64,000 bases of DNA from positions 5,335,001-5,399,000 of the forward strand of contig PVNU02000773.1 in assembly GCA_003013855.2 (NCBI GenBank), given 5' to 3'. Made by a program: the position numbers and the translations under genes. The first letter of the stretch is position 1. The number at the start of each line of letters is the position of its first letter. The stretch comes from Liriodendron chinense. Its lineage: Eukaryota; Streptophyta; Magnoliopsida; Magnoliales; Magnoliaceae. Positions 46,201 to 56,953 of this stretch are shown in pieces. The notes beneath the pieces are model-generated. The model worked only from the letters and a program-made list of their open reading frames with translations. It searched no databases and was not told where the DNA came from.

Positions 46201-46855
46201 AGTGACTAGGTTTGAGAGTCATGTCGTGTGACCGAGTCACGACGAATCTAGACCGAGTCACGCTCACAATTGACCTTCGTAATGAGCCGGCGAGTCGAGT
46301 TTACTCGGCCAAGTTCCGAGTCGACTCACCGAGTTTTAGAATTACGGTTAAAACCACAAAGCCATCCCATCCGTTCGAATTCGTGATGGTTCACCGGATG
46401 AACAGGATGGTGGCCCCACAAATGGGAAAGGGATAAGAAAGATGAAAGGAATACGGGTGAATTGAAGGAATGGGAAGAACCTGTAGGGCCAAAAGCCCTT
46501 CCTTCTGCCTCTGAAGTTCTCGTAGAACGGCGATGATATCCGGCTTGATCAAGCGCCTGACCTTCGATTCGAACACCAGATCCAACGATTGACGGTTTTC
46601 CTTGGCTCGCTTCAGAGCCTGGACGGTTTGGATCGCCTCGATGCTGATTCTCCCCCTCTGCAAGGGTTTTCGGTTCTTGCTCCTGTCTCTCATGGTGAGA
46701 ATACCCCTCCTGAATCGCTGCTGCTGCGATTGCTGGGGAATTCCGATCAGGCAGAGTTCTGGAAGCTGACCAACGCCATGGAAATCTATGTTTTTGGATT
46801 GGGGTTTCGTTGACAGCAAGCAAGGACAAGGAACACGGAGTGGAGACGAATGCAT
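43240..46855 (-). CDS. THA8-like pentatricopeptide repeat protein, two exons
   Basis: Minus-strand exons 46855-46481 and 43638-43240 join in phase 0 (CAG|GT...AG|GTC) to give 257 aa. Exon 1 has a basic, Ser/Pro-containing N-terminus, possibly an organelle transit peptide. It then has the THA8-family stretch NRKPLQRGR, ALKRAK, LDLVFESKVRRLIK and IIAVLRELQRQ (residues 61-117). Exon 2 opens VFEDIRKEYWYKPQASVYAD and carries the PPR units at about 140-175, 176-210 (FNAVLRTLMEFG...GCEPDE) and 211-240. It ends in an acidic tail EFLEEKEETPSTH. THA8 relatives are short PPR proteins of chloroplast or mitochondrion, and THA8 itself assists splicing of certain plastid group II introns. The exact target of this paralogue is unknown. 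The in-frame Met55 is an alternative start, but it would lose the putative transit peptide. The 2842-bp intron carries several transposons. Confidence 0.92.
43724..44210. mobile_element. MITE with GAAATGCTA ends in the PPR intron
   Basis: The left end GGAAATGCTACCGTC is inverted at the right as GACGTTAGCATTTC. Internal partners 'caatcatcaatctagactg' and 'caaatcaacaattcg' add to the inverted structure. It is about 480 bp and non-coding. Confidence 0.7.
44248..44840. mobile_element. MITE with ~60-bp terminal inverted repeats in the PPR intron
   Basis: The left arm (AAAATCTTGGGATTTTTACC, then CCAAAATTCC and AATGCCTCC at about 44312) is mirrored by the right arm (GGAGGCACTA, GGAATTTTGCAGTAAAAATT, AAAATCTT at 44776-44840). 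The arms are about 63 bp with roughly 80 percent identity by eye. The interior carries 'atcaggtcaatcagatcatc' and 'accacatgggccccacaac', shared with the degenerate copy at 30.6-31.1 kb. Confidence 0.82.
45468..45489 (+). repeat. Run of 22 consecutive G
   Basis: An uninterrupted G22 tract lies in the PPR gene intron, so the pre-mRNA, made from the minus strand, carries C22. The length of such runs is prone to sequencing and assembly error. Confidence 0.9.
46095..46200 (+). repeat. Possible tRNA-derived SINE fragment in the PPR intron
   Basis: GGTTCAAACCTC resembles a polymerase III B-box. It is preceded 60 bp upstream by a weak A-box-like TTGGCATGATG. I see no poly-A tail or clear target-site duplication, so this is only a suggestion. 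Confidence 0.3.
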
Positions 46856-46924
46856 TGGGCTTCTACCGCGCGCGCTCTCTCTCTCCCGGCCTGTTTGGAT
46901 AAAACCCTGTAGGTAAATTTTTGT

Positions 46925-47925
46925 TTGGGAATTTTACAAAACAGTACCTCATTAATATGATATTTACTCCGTGCATTTTTGTCATTTTAGAAAAATTTAG
47001 CCTCTTAAGGAAAACTAATGAAAGGTAACGAGGTAGATTAATAAAAGCTGCAGTGTTCCAAGCAACAGTATCACTACAAGTTTCTCTAACTATTTATATG
47101 AAAACGATATGGATATCACTAACAATAAAAAATGCGAACAAACATGAAAAATGGTAGAACTTTGAATGGAACTTTAGGAGATGCAAAATATATATATTTG
47201 CATATATAGAAATAAAAAAATTACAAAAAAATGTATGCATAATAAGTTTTATTTAATAGAGACCTAAAAGTATGTGCCGTTATAAGAAATCAATCTAACC
47301 ATCCCGTTTATCCCATCTAACCATCTAACCTTCTATCTAAGCATCCATTAATATTGTAGAATATTGACAACACATGATGTTTTGCTCAAAAATTATCAAC
47401 AACCAGAAAAGAAATGAAATATTGTGGTCTTGATATTGCGCATATTGTGATAACGGTAATATTGAGAAATTATCAATAATCAATATCATCTATGATGAAA
47501 TTAATAGTACATACAACCATGTGCCTATAAAAATAAATTTGAAATGAATTTTTTTTAATAAACAATTCGTTGGTGATATCGATACATTGGCAATATTATT
47601 AATAGACTTGTGATACAAGCATCACCTAAAATTTACACGGTCGACAATAATGGCGATATCAATACATTGGCAATACAAGTGGCACATGTACTTTACATGA
47701 TTGAAAATATTGGTGATTACATTGGCAATAATTGACAATACATCATTAATGTTTAAAAAATTTTATACTATCAGTGTTATTGATATCACTATCAATGTTA
47801 TCGATGATTCAATATTGCCAAGCTAGAAATAAAAATAATATCGGGGATGTTTTGATAATATTAGGGATAATTCAAAAAATGTAGAATGTAAATATCATAT
47901 TAATGGGATGCTATTTTGTAAAGTT
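46925..47925. mobile_element. AT-rich foldback element, about 1 kb
   Basis: The left end 'gaattttacaaaacagtacc' followed by 'cattaatatgatatttac' is inverted at the right as 'gtaaatatcatattaatggg' and 'attttgtaaagttc'. The interior is AT-rich, with many 'gatatcaatacattggcaat' and 'caatattg' pieces arranged in both orientations. No coding frame exists. It lies just upstream of the PPR start codon. Confidence 0.65.
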
Positions 47926-48094
47926 CTCTTCTTTGGGCTTTTTTGTTTTGGTTTTTTTTTTTTTTTTGTAATCTTCTCCTTCTCTTTGTTTTCTCCTTTT
48001 GATCTCTCTTCATCTGATGAATTCTGCTATGTCAAGGGGCCTCAGATTGCCTGCAACCCGACTGGAAGCTAGGTGGGGGCGCACATGATGTTTG

Positions 48095-48540
48095 TGATGG
48101 GAGCGGATTAGATGAGGCCCAGACATACCAAGACAGTCCGGCCCTTACAGTGGGGCCACCTCGATTTATGTATTCCATATCTAAGCCGTCCATCCATTTT
48201 GCAAGATCATTTTACGGCATGAGATCAAAACTTTAGCATATCACATTCTCAGGTGGACTGTGTCATAAGAAACAGTGGTGGTTGTCATTAATGGGCTGCA
48301 AAAGTTTTCGATCAAGCTTTTATATATATATATATATATATTATCAAGTTTATGTGACCTTATCAATAAGTTGGATGGCAAATAAATATTATTTAAACAT
48401 TAGGGTGGGCCTTAGGAATTTTTTAATGGTAAAGCATTTAATCACCACTGTTTCTTATAGCATGGTCTACCTGAGATTTGGATCTTCTTCATTTTTTGGC
48501 TCATGCCCTATGATGATCCGGAAAATCAAATGATCCGCGT
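48095..48540. mobile_element. Foldback family A, copy 9
   Basis: Starts GGGAGCGGATTAGATGAGGC. It has the left arm 'gtggggccacctcgattta' and 'cgtccatccattttgc', the centre 'ttatcaataagttggatggc' and a decayed right arm near 48500-48540. A (TA)n run at 48318-48341 has expanded inside it. Confidence 0.75.
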
Positions 48541-48544
48541 GGAA

Positions 48545-48885
48545 TTTGTGGGAAATCCACCGACTACATCCCTTTTGAGTTTTGCCAGCTCATGTTCCAG
48601 AAATGAGGAAGATCCAAAACTCAAAGTGGGCCACATGACAAGGAAACGGTGGGGATTGAACATCCACCATTGAAACATTGATGGGGCTATATGAGTTTCC
48701 AATTAGGCTAATAGTTATGTGTTTTCAGTTCATCCCAATGGGAATAACCTCATGAAAAGCTTGGATGGCATACAAACATCATGTACCAATTTTAGACCTG
48801 CCTCACTTTTTAGCCCATGTACCAACATGAGTCGGCAAAAGGGATGGATGGAATGGATTTCTCACAAACACCCCACCGAGCTTTC
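48545..48885. mobile_element. Foldback family A, copy 10 (degenerate)
   Basis: It has a left arm with 'gttttgccagctcatgttcc', a centre with 'gtgggccacatgacaaggaa' and 'cttggatggcatacaaaca', and a right arm with 'gcaaaagggatggatgg' and 'atggatttctcacaaac'. It abuts copy 9 and runs into the minisatellite that follows. Confidence 0.65.
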
Positions 48886-48919
48886 AACTGAGGGTGGCAG
48901 GCAATCCCCATCTTATTTA

Positions 48920-49645
48920 AGGTGGTCCTGCATGATGGACAGCCCACATCGAAGGTTGTGCCCACATGATGGACAGTCCACATCAAAGGTGCGCTCCACA
49001 TGATGGGTAGTGGACATTAAAAGTGGGCTCCGCATGATGGAATCCAAGGGGCCCCGCATGATGGACAACCCAGTTCAAAGGCGGGGCCAACACGATGGAC
49101 GATCTACATCAATGGTGGGCTCCACATAATGGGCAGTGGACATTGAAGGTGGGCCCACATGATGGATAATCAACATGTTAATTGATAGTGGGCCCCACAT
49201 GATAGATGGGCCACTTCGAAGGTGGGTCTACACGAGGGACAGCCTACATCAAAGGTGACTCTACCTGATGGGAAGTGGACAATAAAGCTGGGACCCACGT
49301 GATGGACAATTAACATTGGCAGTTGGCCCCGCATAATGGAATGTCCACATCGAAGGTCAGCCCCTAATGATGAATGGCCCGCCTCATGATAGACTGCCCA
49401 CTTCGAAGTTGGGCCTTGCATGATGGGCGATCCACATAAAAGGGGGGCCCGTAAGATGGACAACTCCCATACAAGGTGGGGCCTGCATGGATGGTAGCAC
49501 ATATCCAATGTGGGCGTCACAAGGTTGATGGTCCACATTAAAGATAGGCCCCACATAATGAACGGATTCACATTGAAGACAAGGTCAAGGTGGGCCAACA
49601 TAATCAGTGATCTGCATCAAAGGTTGGCCCCACACGATGGACAGC
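48920..49645 (+). repeat. Degenerate minisatellite, 34-bp unit, about 20 copies
   Basis: The unit runs roughly 'catgatggacagtccacatc' plus 'aaaggtgggcccca'. The first intervals between successive CATGATGG motifs are 34, 34, 34, 24, 34, 34, 33 and 40 bp. Copies differ by many substitutions, so the array is old. The 143-codon minus-strand ORF inside it is produced by the repeat and is not a real gene. Confidence 0.88.
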
Positions 49646-49784
49646 CAACAGGGGATATTAAATGCAGACCTCACATGAAAACAAAAAAAAAAAAAAAAAA
49701 ATTGGAAGAGATTTTTAAAAAATGGAAGAGAAGAAATGGAGGAGAGAGATTAATAGGAGAGATCTAAGAATTATTGATTCGATA

Positions 49785-50310
49785 GGGAACAGCTGAGTGG
49801 GTGTTACCCTAAACATATGGGGCCACCCTAACCATGTGGGGTCCATCTTGATATATTTTTTATATATCCACACCATTCATCTATTTTTCCATCTCATTTT
49901 AGGACGTGATCCCAAACCCTAAGAAGATCCAAATCTCAGGAGGACCGTACCACTAGAAACAGTGATGAATGACCATTAAAAACATTTTGTGGGCCACAAA
50001 AGTCTTTTATCAAGCTGATCTTTATATTTTACCTTCATCCAGATCTTCTTGACATTATCAACAGGTTGGATTGCAAATAAACATCACTAAAGCCTTACGA
50101 TGGGCTCTTTGTAATTTTTAATGGTGAGGCACTCAATCACCACTATTTCCAGTGGTATGGTCCACCTGAGATTTGGATCTACAAAATTTTTAGAACCCCA
50201 TTCTAAAATTGGCTGGATAAACGGATGGACGGCGTAGATATACAAAAAAATCATCCATGTGGGTCCCACAGTAAAGGTAACACCCACTAAGCTGTTCCCA
50301 GGGTAACACC
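49785..50310. mobile_element. Foldback family A, copy 11, with clear terminal inverted repeats
   Basis: The left GGGAACAGCTGAGTGGGTGT (49785-49804) matches the reverse complement of the right end (50277-50300) with a single mismatch over 24 bp. Beyond it on the right lies AACACCTAATCCACTCCC, the outer terminus seen in other copies, which is absent on the left. The arms 'ggtccatcttgatata' and 'catctatttttccatctc' are inverted at 50210-50260. Confidence 0.82.
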
Positions 50311-50329
50311 TAATCCACTCCCTAGGTAT

Positions 50330-51370
50330 CGGAAACCAAGCATACTTTATTTTTTTTCACTTCTTAGCATATAGGTATGCTACTAAACAAACATACTTAT
50401 CTGCCAAAAAGCAAGTAAGCTACTTGAGACACAAGTAACGTGAGCAAAATGACTTACGATCCAAAATGACATGCATGACGAAAATGGAAAAGAAGATCAT
50501 TAATCCTTTATCCATCAAATCAGTGGGCATTCAAAGCAACAATATAATACATAAATAGCTAGCTAGCAAAAGAAATTCAACTTGGGTAAGTGAAGAAATT
50601 GATGGCCAGGATGGCCTGGTAGGTGTGATATTTGAGACAGTTCATCCATGATAGTTATACTCAGTTCCTTCATGTATTGCACACCCTTAGAACATGGAAA
50701 CGCAACCAGAGTATTGCATGAGAGATATTGCATGTATTGTGTAATGTATGTTGTTTTTTTATAAACATTAGAAAATTGGTAAAATTTTACAATGGAACTT
50801 TATACAAAGCTTTAAAAAAGATATTAAACTCACAACTCTCAAAAGATGCGCTGTTTGATAGAAGAGATGTAATTATATTTAAAATGAGTTCATATAATTT
50901 GTAAAATATAGAAGACATGTATGAAAATACAACCAATGCATTCAAAAGCCAAATCCATCTTATAACAATGCATTTATTTATATTTTAAATGATTTTTTTA
51001 TAATTTCATACAAAATTATTTTATTTTTAAGATAAATAAGTGTGGCTAATATTAAGATCAACATACATTCATAAATACATAAATATAAAGCATAAGTAAC
51101 ATCTGGTCAATGTAATTTATTTCAAAAAAAATATTTTTTATTTATTCTTTGATTTTTAATTAAAAAATAAATTTTACAAAAATTTCAAAAAGTTTGTTAA
51201 ATATTTAGAGCAGCCTGCTAGCACTCTCACATAAGTGTTCCATACTCTTAACTGCAAGTAAAATGGGTGAAATCAGAAAATTTTCAGATTTTCCCACTTT
51301 TCCCAATTTTGAAAAGCTGATGTCAAACTCTACAATTTAGTATGTGAAACGTTCAAAATTATGGAGGAGA
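50330..51370. other. AT-rich DNA without a gene
   Basis: Only short chance ORFs are present. Composition becomes very AT-rich between 50.7 and 51.2 kb. No bounded repeat was recognised. Confidence 0.55.
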
Positions 51371-51374
51371 TCAA

Positions 51375-54012
51375 ATGACGTCAGCGATCACGAGCTGTCT
51401 GGCTTAAAGAGGGCGATGAAAACACCAAATACCTTCATGGGATAGCCAGCGTGCTTAGGCCAATTGTATCTCCTCTCTCGTGGTTGATGGCAATAAGTTT
51501 GTTGACAAAAGTCCTATCTCTAAGACCATTGTCAAGTTTTATGAAGTCCTACTTTCGGACTGAAGGTTAGAAGAGGTCAAACCTTAGTATTCTTGCCTTT
51601 AATTCTATCTCCCCAGAGGAGGCTGATGCTCTTGAGTTGCCTATCCAGGTGGAAGAGATTAAAGAGTAATGTGGGATCTAAGGAGAGATAAAGCTCAGGT
51701 CCAAATGGCTTTCCTCTGACCTTTTTTCAATCTTTTTGGGATTTAATTAAGTTGGATCTCTCAGCTTTCGTGAAGGAATTATCAGACTTTAGTTGTATTG
51801 CGATTGAGTTGGGGTGCTCCTTGGCTCTTATCCGAAGCAAGAAGGTGCGGATTGTCTAAAAAAATTTAAGCCCATTAGCCTACCTCAGTTGTCCTTATAA
51901 AATCATCGCTAAAATTCTGAGTTAGAAACTGAGGTTAGTACTCCTAAAGGTAATTTCGCCCTTCCAAAGTGTCTTTATCTCTGAGAGGCAGATCTTCGAT
52001 AGCGTCATGATTCCGCATGAATGCTTGGATTCATGCCATAAGGCGGGAAGGCAGGGTGTGATTTGCAATTTAGACCTTGAAAAGGCCTATAATCATGTTG
52101 ATTGGTCCTTTTCGGATTATATGTTGGCTTCTCCAAGTTCTGGGATAAAGTAGAGGTGTCGGATTTAATGTTGTATTTTTTCAACTAGTTTTTGGTACTA
52201 ATCAATGGTTTTCCATTTATTTTTTAAAGCCTCCCAGGGTCCTTCGTCAAGAGAATCCTCTCTCTCCCTTTCTGTTTATGGTGGTGTCTAAAGCCCTAAG
52301 TAAAATATTATCCAAAGGTCGGGCCAAGGGTCTCTTTTGAGGTTTTGAGGCCTTAAAATACCCTCAGTTGATCAATCATACCCAATTTGTAGATGATACC
52401 CTTTTATTCTGCGAGGCCTCCAAATCTATGGTGGCCAATATGTGGATTGCAATCAAATGGTTTTAAGTCGCCTCTAGTCTTAACATTAATCTAGCTAAGA
52501 GTGAATTCCTGGATATTAATGTCTTTTAGGAAGAGCTGTACCAATTTGCTGATTTTTTTTATTTTTTTATGTCGAGCTAGCTCCTTCCCCTCATCTTATC
52601 TAGGCTTTCATCTATGCTTTAGGAAACCCATGTCTCACCTATGGGATAGGGTGGTTGAGAGAATGGAGAGGAAGCTTTCTCCTTGAAAAAACTAGTTGCT
52701 TTCTCTTGAGGATAAGATTACCTTGATCAAAGACTCCCTCTCCAATCTCCCACTTTACTTTATGTCCATGTTTTGCTATCCCAAGTCAGTTCTTGCGTAG
52801 ATTGACAAGTTGAGGATGGACTTCCTTTGGAAAGGAAGTGCCTCTAGTACAAAATTCCATTTGCTTTATTAGAAAGAGATCTGCCATCTTGTTGCCCAAG
52901 GGGGTGTTGGCATAAGGCATCTCAATATATTTAACTCGACCCTGTTTGGTAAGTAGGTTTGGTGTTTTGAAGTGGAGTCCAGCTTGTGGAGAAAAGTCAT
53001 TGCTGTCAAGTTTGGCTCCTTTCCCCGGGAGCTAGTGGATCAAAAAGTCGTCTCTGCCTCCTTTCATTGAAATATTGTCGCTCGAGCTACTCCATTGTTG
53101 GCTGGTGGCTTGAATTCTACTGTTGGGAGGGGTCTAGGGCCAGATTTTGGGAGGATATTTGGTGCGGAGACTCTTCGCTTCAATCATCTTTCCCTACCCT
53201 GGCCAGCCTTTGCCCTGTTGCTGATATAGTTTTGGCCAGCTATTTTTCAATCTAGGATTCTCGGGTAGTGTGGGTTCCTCCTTGCCGTCCAGATTTATGT
53301 GATTCTGAAATCAATGACCTGACTACTCTTCTCTCTCACTTGTAAGGGATCTCACTCTCCTTGCGTGTGGATGACCCTTGTTTGGTGCTTTAGCAAGTTC
53401 AGTATCTTCTCAATACGATCCTTCTACTCGTCATTAGCCCAGTCTGAAGTCGGGGGTAGTACCCATTCCGCGTCCCTTGATAATGGTTGGCCAGGAGAAA
53501 TAGGATTCTAACTATTGACAATCAATGCAAGAGATCTTTGGTGTTGCCTAATGCTTGTCTCTTGTGTCTGAGTGCCGAGGAGTTCATGGACCATTTGTTT
53601 ATCCATTGCTCCTTTTCTAGAATGGTGTGGTTTGGCATTCTCTGATCCTCAAATTTCCCAGGTGATGCCAAGTTTGGTTGAGAACCTATTCCACTTCTAA
53701 CACTTTGGTGGAGGGGGATTCCTCATTATTCCCAGATGGAGGATTGCCTTGATCGCCATTTTCTAGTCTATCTGGACTGAAAAGAATAATCATTGCATCC
53801 ACAATCAGAGTGGTTGTGTAGTTGGGGTTCTTAATGGAGCCATCATACATAAATCAGGAGTGGGTTTCCTCAGTTTCTGATTTAGTGGGGTTAGGTTTCC
53901 TAGGTTTTTTATTTTTTTTCTTTTGCTTCTTTTTGTTTTGTTTTTCTGTCTTCTCAACCGTTGTTACTTTTTTGGGCTTCAGCCCTAATAAATTGCATCG
54001 TCTTAAAAAAAA
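51375..54012 (+). pseudogene. Degenerate L1-type LINE (reverse transcriptase relic)
   Basis: Across shifting frames the plus strand gives RAVWLKEGDENTKYLHGIAS near 51390-51445, then EEADALELPIQVEEIKE (51615-51670). An RT palm region with FVDDTLLFCEAS-like sequence follows near 52388-52425. The LINE C-terminal region follows (WLARRNRILTIDNQCKRSL near 53490-53550, then a CLLCLSAEEFMDHLFIHC-like Cys/His motif near 53555-53610). Stops and frameshifts are numerous. The 3' end is an A-run at 54004-54012 after 'gggcttcagccctaataaa'. The 5' half (endonuclease) is missing, as is usual for truncated L1 copies. Confidence 0.85.
53440..53484 (-). repeat. Family A terminal fragment inside the L1 relic
   Basis: Bases 53457-53484 are the exact reverse complement of 36743-36770, the outer end of foldback copy 7 plus eight flanking bases. 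The stretch interrupts the LINE reading just before WLARRN. It looks like the remains of an insertion or excision of a family A element. Confidence 0.6.
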
Positions 54013-54519
54013 ATCATGGATTACTAGCTTCATTACACATATACCAAGCAATTTAAATAAGAGAAAATAATCTAAATTAATTAAAACTCACTGTTTGAGT
54101 TTCTAGTACCACACTTTCTCTAATCTTGATTTCTGTGCCCAAATCTCCTTCTCTCCAAAGGATGGATTAGTTAAAATCCCCATAAGCCATAACAATGTAA
54201 TCCCAGTAAAAACAATTCAGAGAAAACTGATTTTCTGTAAATTTTTGCCGAATTTCTCAAGTTTTTTGGGAAAGGGCCCGATATAAGTGCAACATCGTCA
54301 ATACGTGCTAGTTTAATACTGGCGCTGTGCAATATTAATAGTATCGGATGATTCTATTGATATCGAAATTATTGATTACACTAGATGGGTGGCCCTAATA
54401 GATAAACGAACCTGCCGCATGATATTGTAGATAGATGGCCTTCGAATGTTCCGGTTCCCCACACCCAATCCAAAAAACCACAGCCATTTTCCATCACAAT
54501 GACCCTTTAAAGGCCCATT

Positions 54520-55208
54520 GCAACTCATCCTCCAAAGGTCCGTTTGAGGCATAAACTCCATTTCCCCTTTTGACCAAACCAGGGTTTTTTAATATGCGTT
54601 TGGATGCACAGTGCAAACCCACCTTTGACTATCCCACTTGAAAAAAAAAAAAAGGCACTTAAAACGCCAACTCAACCAAAATCGATCCAATCGGTTTTGT
54701 CGAAGCGGCTGAAAAGGCTAGTTACAATAACCTCCTTGTGCACAATTGTGTTCGAGAGGGCCCTTGTTTGGATGCACCTTCCAACGGGGTGTTTGAGGCA
54801 TAACTCCTTTTTGAGCCAAGCCAGGTTTTTTTTTTTTTTTTTTATCTGCGTTTGGATGCACTATGTAAAACCCAGTCCCAACATCCCACTTGACAAATAG
54901 GCACTAAAATGCCAAACTGACGAAAACCAATCAGATTCAAGTCAACAAAAAAGCAAGCTTGAAACCCCTTTTGAGAAGTGCATCGAAAAGGGCCTGGTGT
55001 TTCATGCAAAAGGGTTTCCAAGGACTTCATCAGTCAACTCACTACACTAAAGACCAATACAATTGGTAATCGCCGAGTGGGTTTTTGTAGCGCCTATTTC
55101 AACAAGTTCAGCCCTTCCTTGCAAAAGTGCATTCAAACACACAATGTGAACAAGGATTTGACTCAAAACAGCCAACTCAAATGCCCCTTCTGAAGGTGCA
55201 TCCAAATG
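54520..55208. repeat. GTTTGGATGCAC repeat region (direct and inverted units)
   Basis: 'gcgtttggatgcac(a/t)(g/a)tg' begins two similar units (54597 and 54848). A further 'tgtttggatgcacc' is at 54767. The inverted form 'ggtgcatccaaatgagg' closes the region at 55195-55211. Each unit includes 'atcccacttgac/a', an A- or T-run, and 'gccaa(a)ct(c/g)a'. This looks like two diverged copies of a MITE-like sequence. Confidence 0.6.
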
Positions 55209-55218
55209 AGGCAGTCTT

Positions 55219-55375
55219 TGGGTTCTTATCCTTGCCTCAGTGGTAGACTCCCAGGACTTTCAACTGCGGTTTGATACCCATAAGTGGTGAAATCCCACTT
55301 CCGCTTGAATGCAGGAGTGTGTGTGCATGGGTGGTTGTGGGGTGCGTGTGTAAAATAAAATAAAATAAAAAAGAA
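55219..55375 (+). mobile_element. tRNA-derived SINE with (TAAAA)n tail
   Basis: The A-box TGCCTCAGTGG (55233-55243) and the B-box GGTTTGATACC (55268-55278) make a polymerase III promoter. The tail is TAAAATAAAATAAAATAAAA. It is flanked by a 10-bp target-site duplication AGGCAGTCTT (55209-55218 and 55376-55385). Confidence 0.9.
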
Positions 55376-55389
55376 AGGCAGTCTTCTAA

Positions 55390-56020
55390 TTTCTAAATAA
55401 AATTACTTAAACACCCATCCTCCTGCAAAGAGCATCCGTCAGCTCCGGAATCTCTACTGCATATAATGGGGATAGATAGCTACCAACAATTTTACCTCGG
55501 ATCACCCTTAGTTCTGGATGAGGTTTTGCTTACCTAAATTAAATACATGGAGTGTTAAGGAAATTTAGAAAGGTACTGACTAAGCTCTCACCCTTTTCAC
55601 AAAGAGAAAAACTTTGATACTTTGGCAAGATGGTTGTTGCATGTATCTAAGAAATTATACAGATGGTTGGCAAATGATATCCACATCGTTCACAAATATT
55701 CATTTTTTTACTTGGAAAATTTCTTATAATTTAATACATAACAATTTTTACATTGAACCGTATTTGCAAACATAAAAGATAAATGTAACTTTAGTAAGCT
55801 AATAAGATAGGTCACTAACTTGTTTTTTTATTGTTTGATGAGAAAAAGGGAAGTTATTTTTTACTCGTTAATATTAAGAAAATTCAATCTTTTTTAATTA
55901 ATTAACTGGTAAACCAGCTTACCACTAAATAGCTTTTTTTTGATTGACTTTTAATTAACATGTACATCCTCTATTACATCACTTTATCTTGGTAAATTTA
56001 GTACCCAAAACTAAGTCTAC

Positions 56021-56115
<95 letters not shown>

Positions 56116-56950
56116 CCACCTATAATGAACTACCTGTCTGACATTTGTCAGTTTAACAGGTTCAAGTTGTTTATTTATGAATAATTAACCTCTAATTTTT
56201 TGTAGTTTAGTCAGACTTTAACTTTTGATCGGATAGGTTACACTAAGGATGTTGAATCTACCTCTAATTGAGCTAATGTCTGCCACAGGTACAATTTCAA
56301 AGAGCCTGAATATCAACCCTCACACTTTGTTAGTAATGGACTAACTCCCTTCTACAACATTTGCAAACCACTACTCTCTCAACGTTCATTTCTCATGCCA
56401 TACATACCTGATAATTGCCAGAGATACTTCTCAATGCTTCATGGAGAATGATTGCAGCTTCTTAAAGAGGAGGTTGGAAAAAAGAAAAGGAAAATGGCAG
56501 ATTGGTTGAACTTCCAAAAACTGGCCAAAAGGACAAAAACGTCCTCGGTAACTTTCATCTGGATCAACAATGGAGAAGACCAACAGGAGAGGAGAAAACC
56601 AGCAATGATATTGATTGGTACAATGGTATAGAACAACAACATACAGCTAAATAATACAACTAAATAAACACCCTCTGATCTAAAGCAGCTATAGTGAAGC
56701 CTAAGTGTTTTCCCTCCTTAACTCACACTACATCGGAAGAAAAGTAGCACTCGACCATGTCACGTGTACTTTCCAGTCAGCACATCAAGATGGAAGATCA
56801 CTCGCGACCTTCTCCCGCACATGCACACAAGTTTTACATTTAAGTTAAAATCTTGAGAATACAGGTGTGCCCCAGATGACATTTGTCAAGCTCCGTCAGA
56901 CTCGAGGAGTTACATGGCGCCAGAGAGGTGGGGCGGTAACAGAGAGAGCT
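55390..56950. other. AT-rich intergenic DNA downstream of the AHL gene
   Basis: No gene is seen. It holds the large TA microsatellite at 56024-56114 and, from about 56.7 kb, the presumed 3' UTR and flank of the AHL gene. Confidence 0.5.
56024..56114. repeat. (TA)n microsatellite, about 90 bp
   Basis: Alternating A/T with one G interruption near 56065. It is the longest microsatellite in the window. Confidence 0.95.
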
Positions 56951-56953
56951 CGT

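Noticed and set aside
46326..46829. 167-codon minus-strand ORF overlapping the PPR first exon
   Set aside because: It lies in another frame of the PPR exon. The frame starting at 46855 joins in phase to the PPR exon at 43638 and shows family motifs.
49170..49601. 143-codon minus-strand ORF
   Set aside because: It is generated by the 34-bp minisatellite. The translated peptide simply repeats degenerate Trp/His/Pro-rich units, with no family resemblance.
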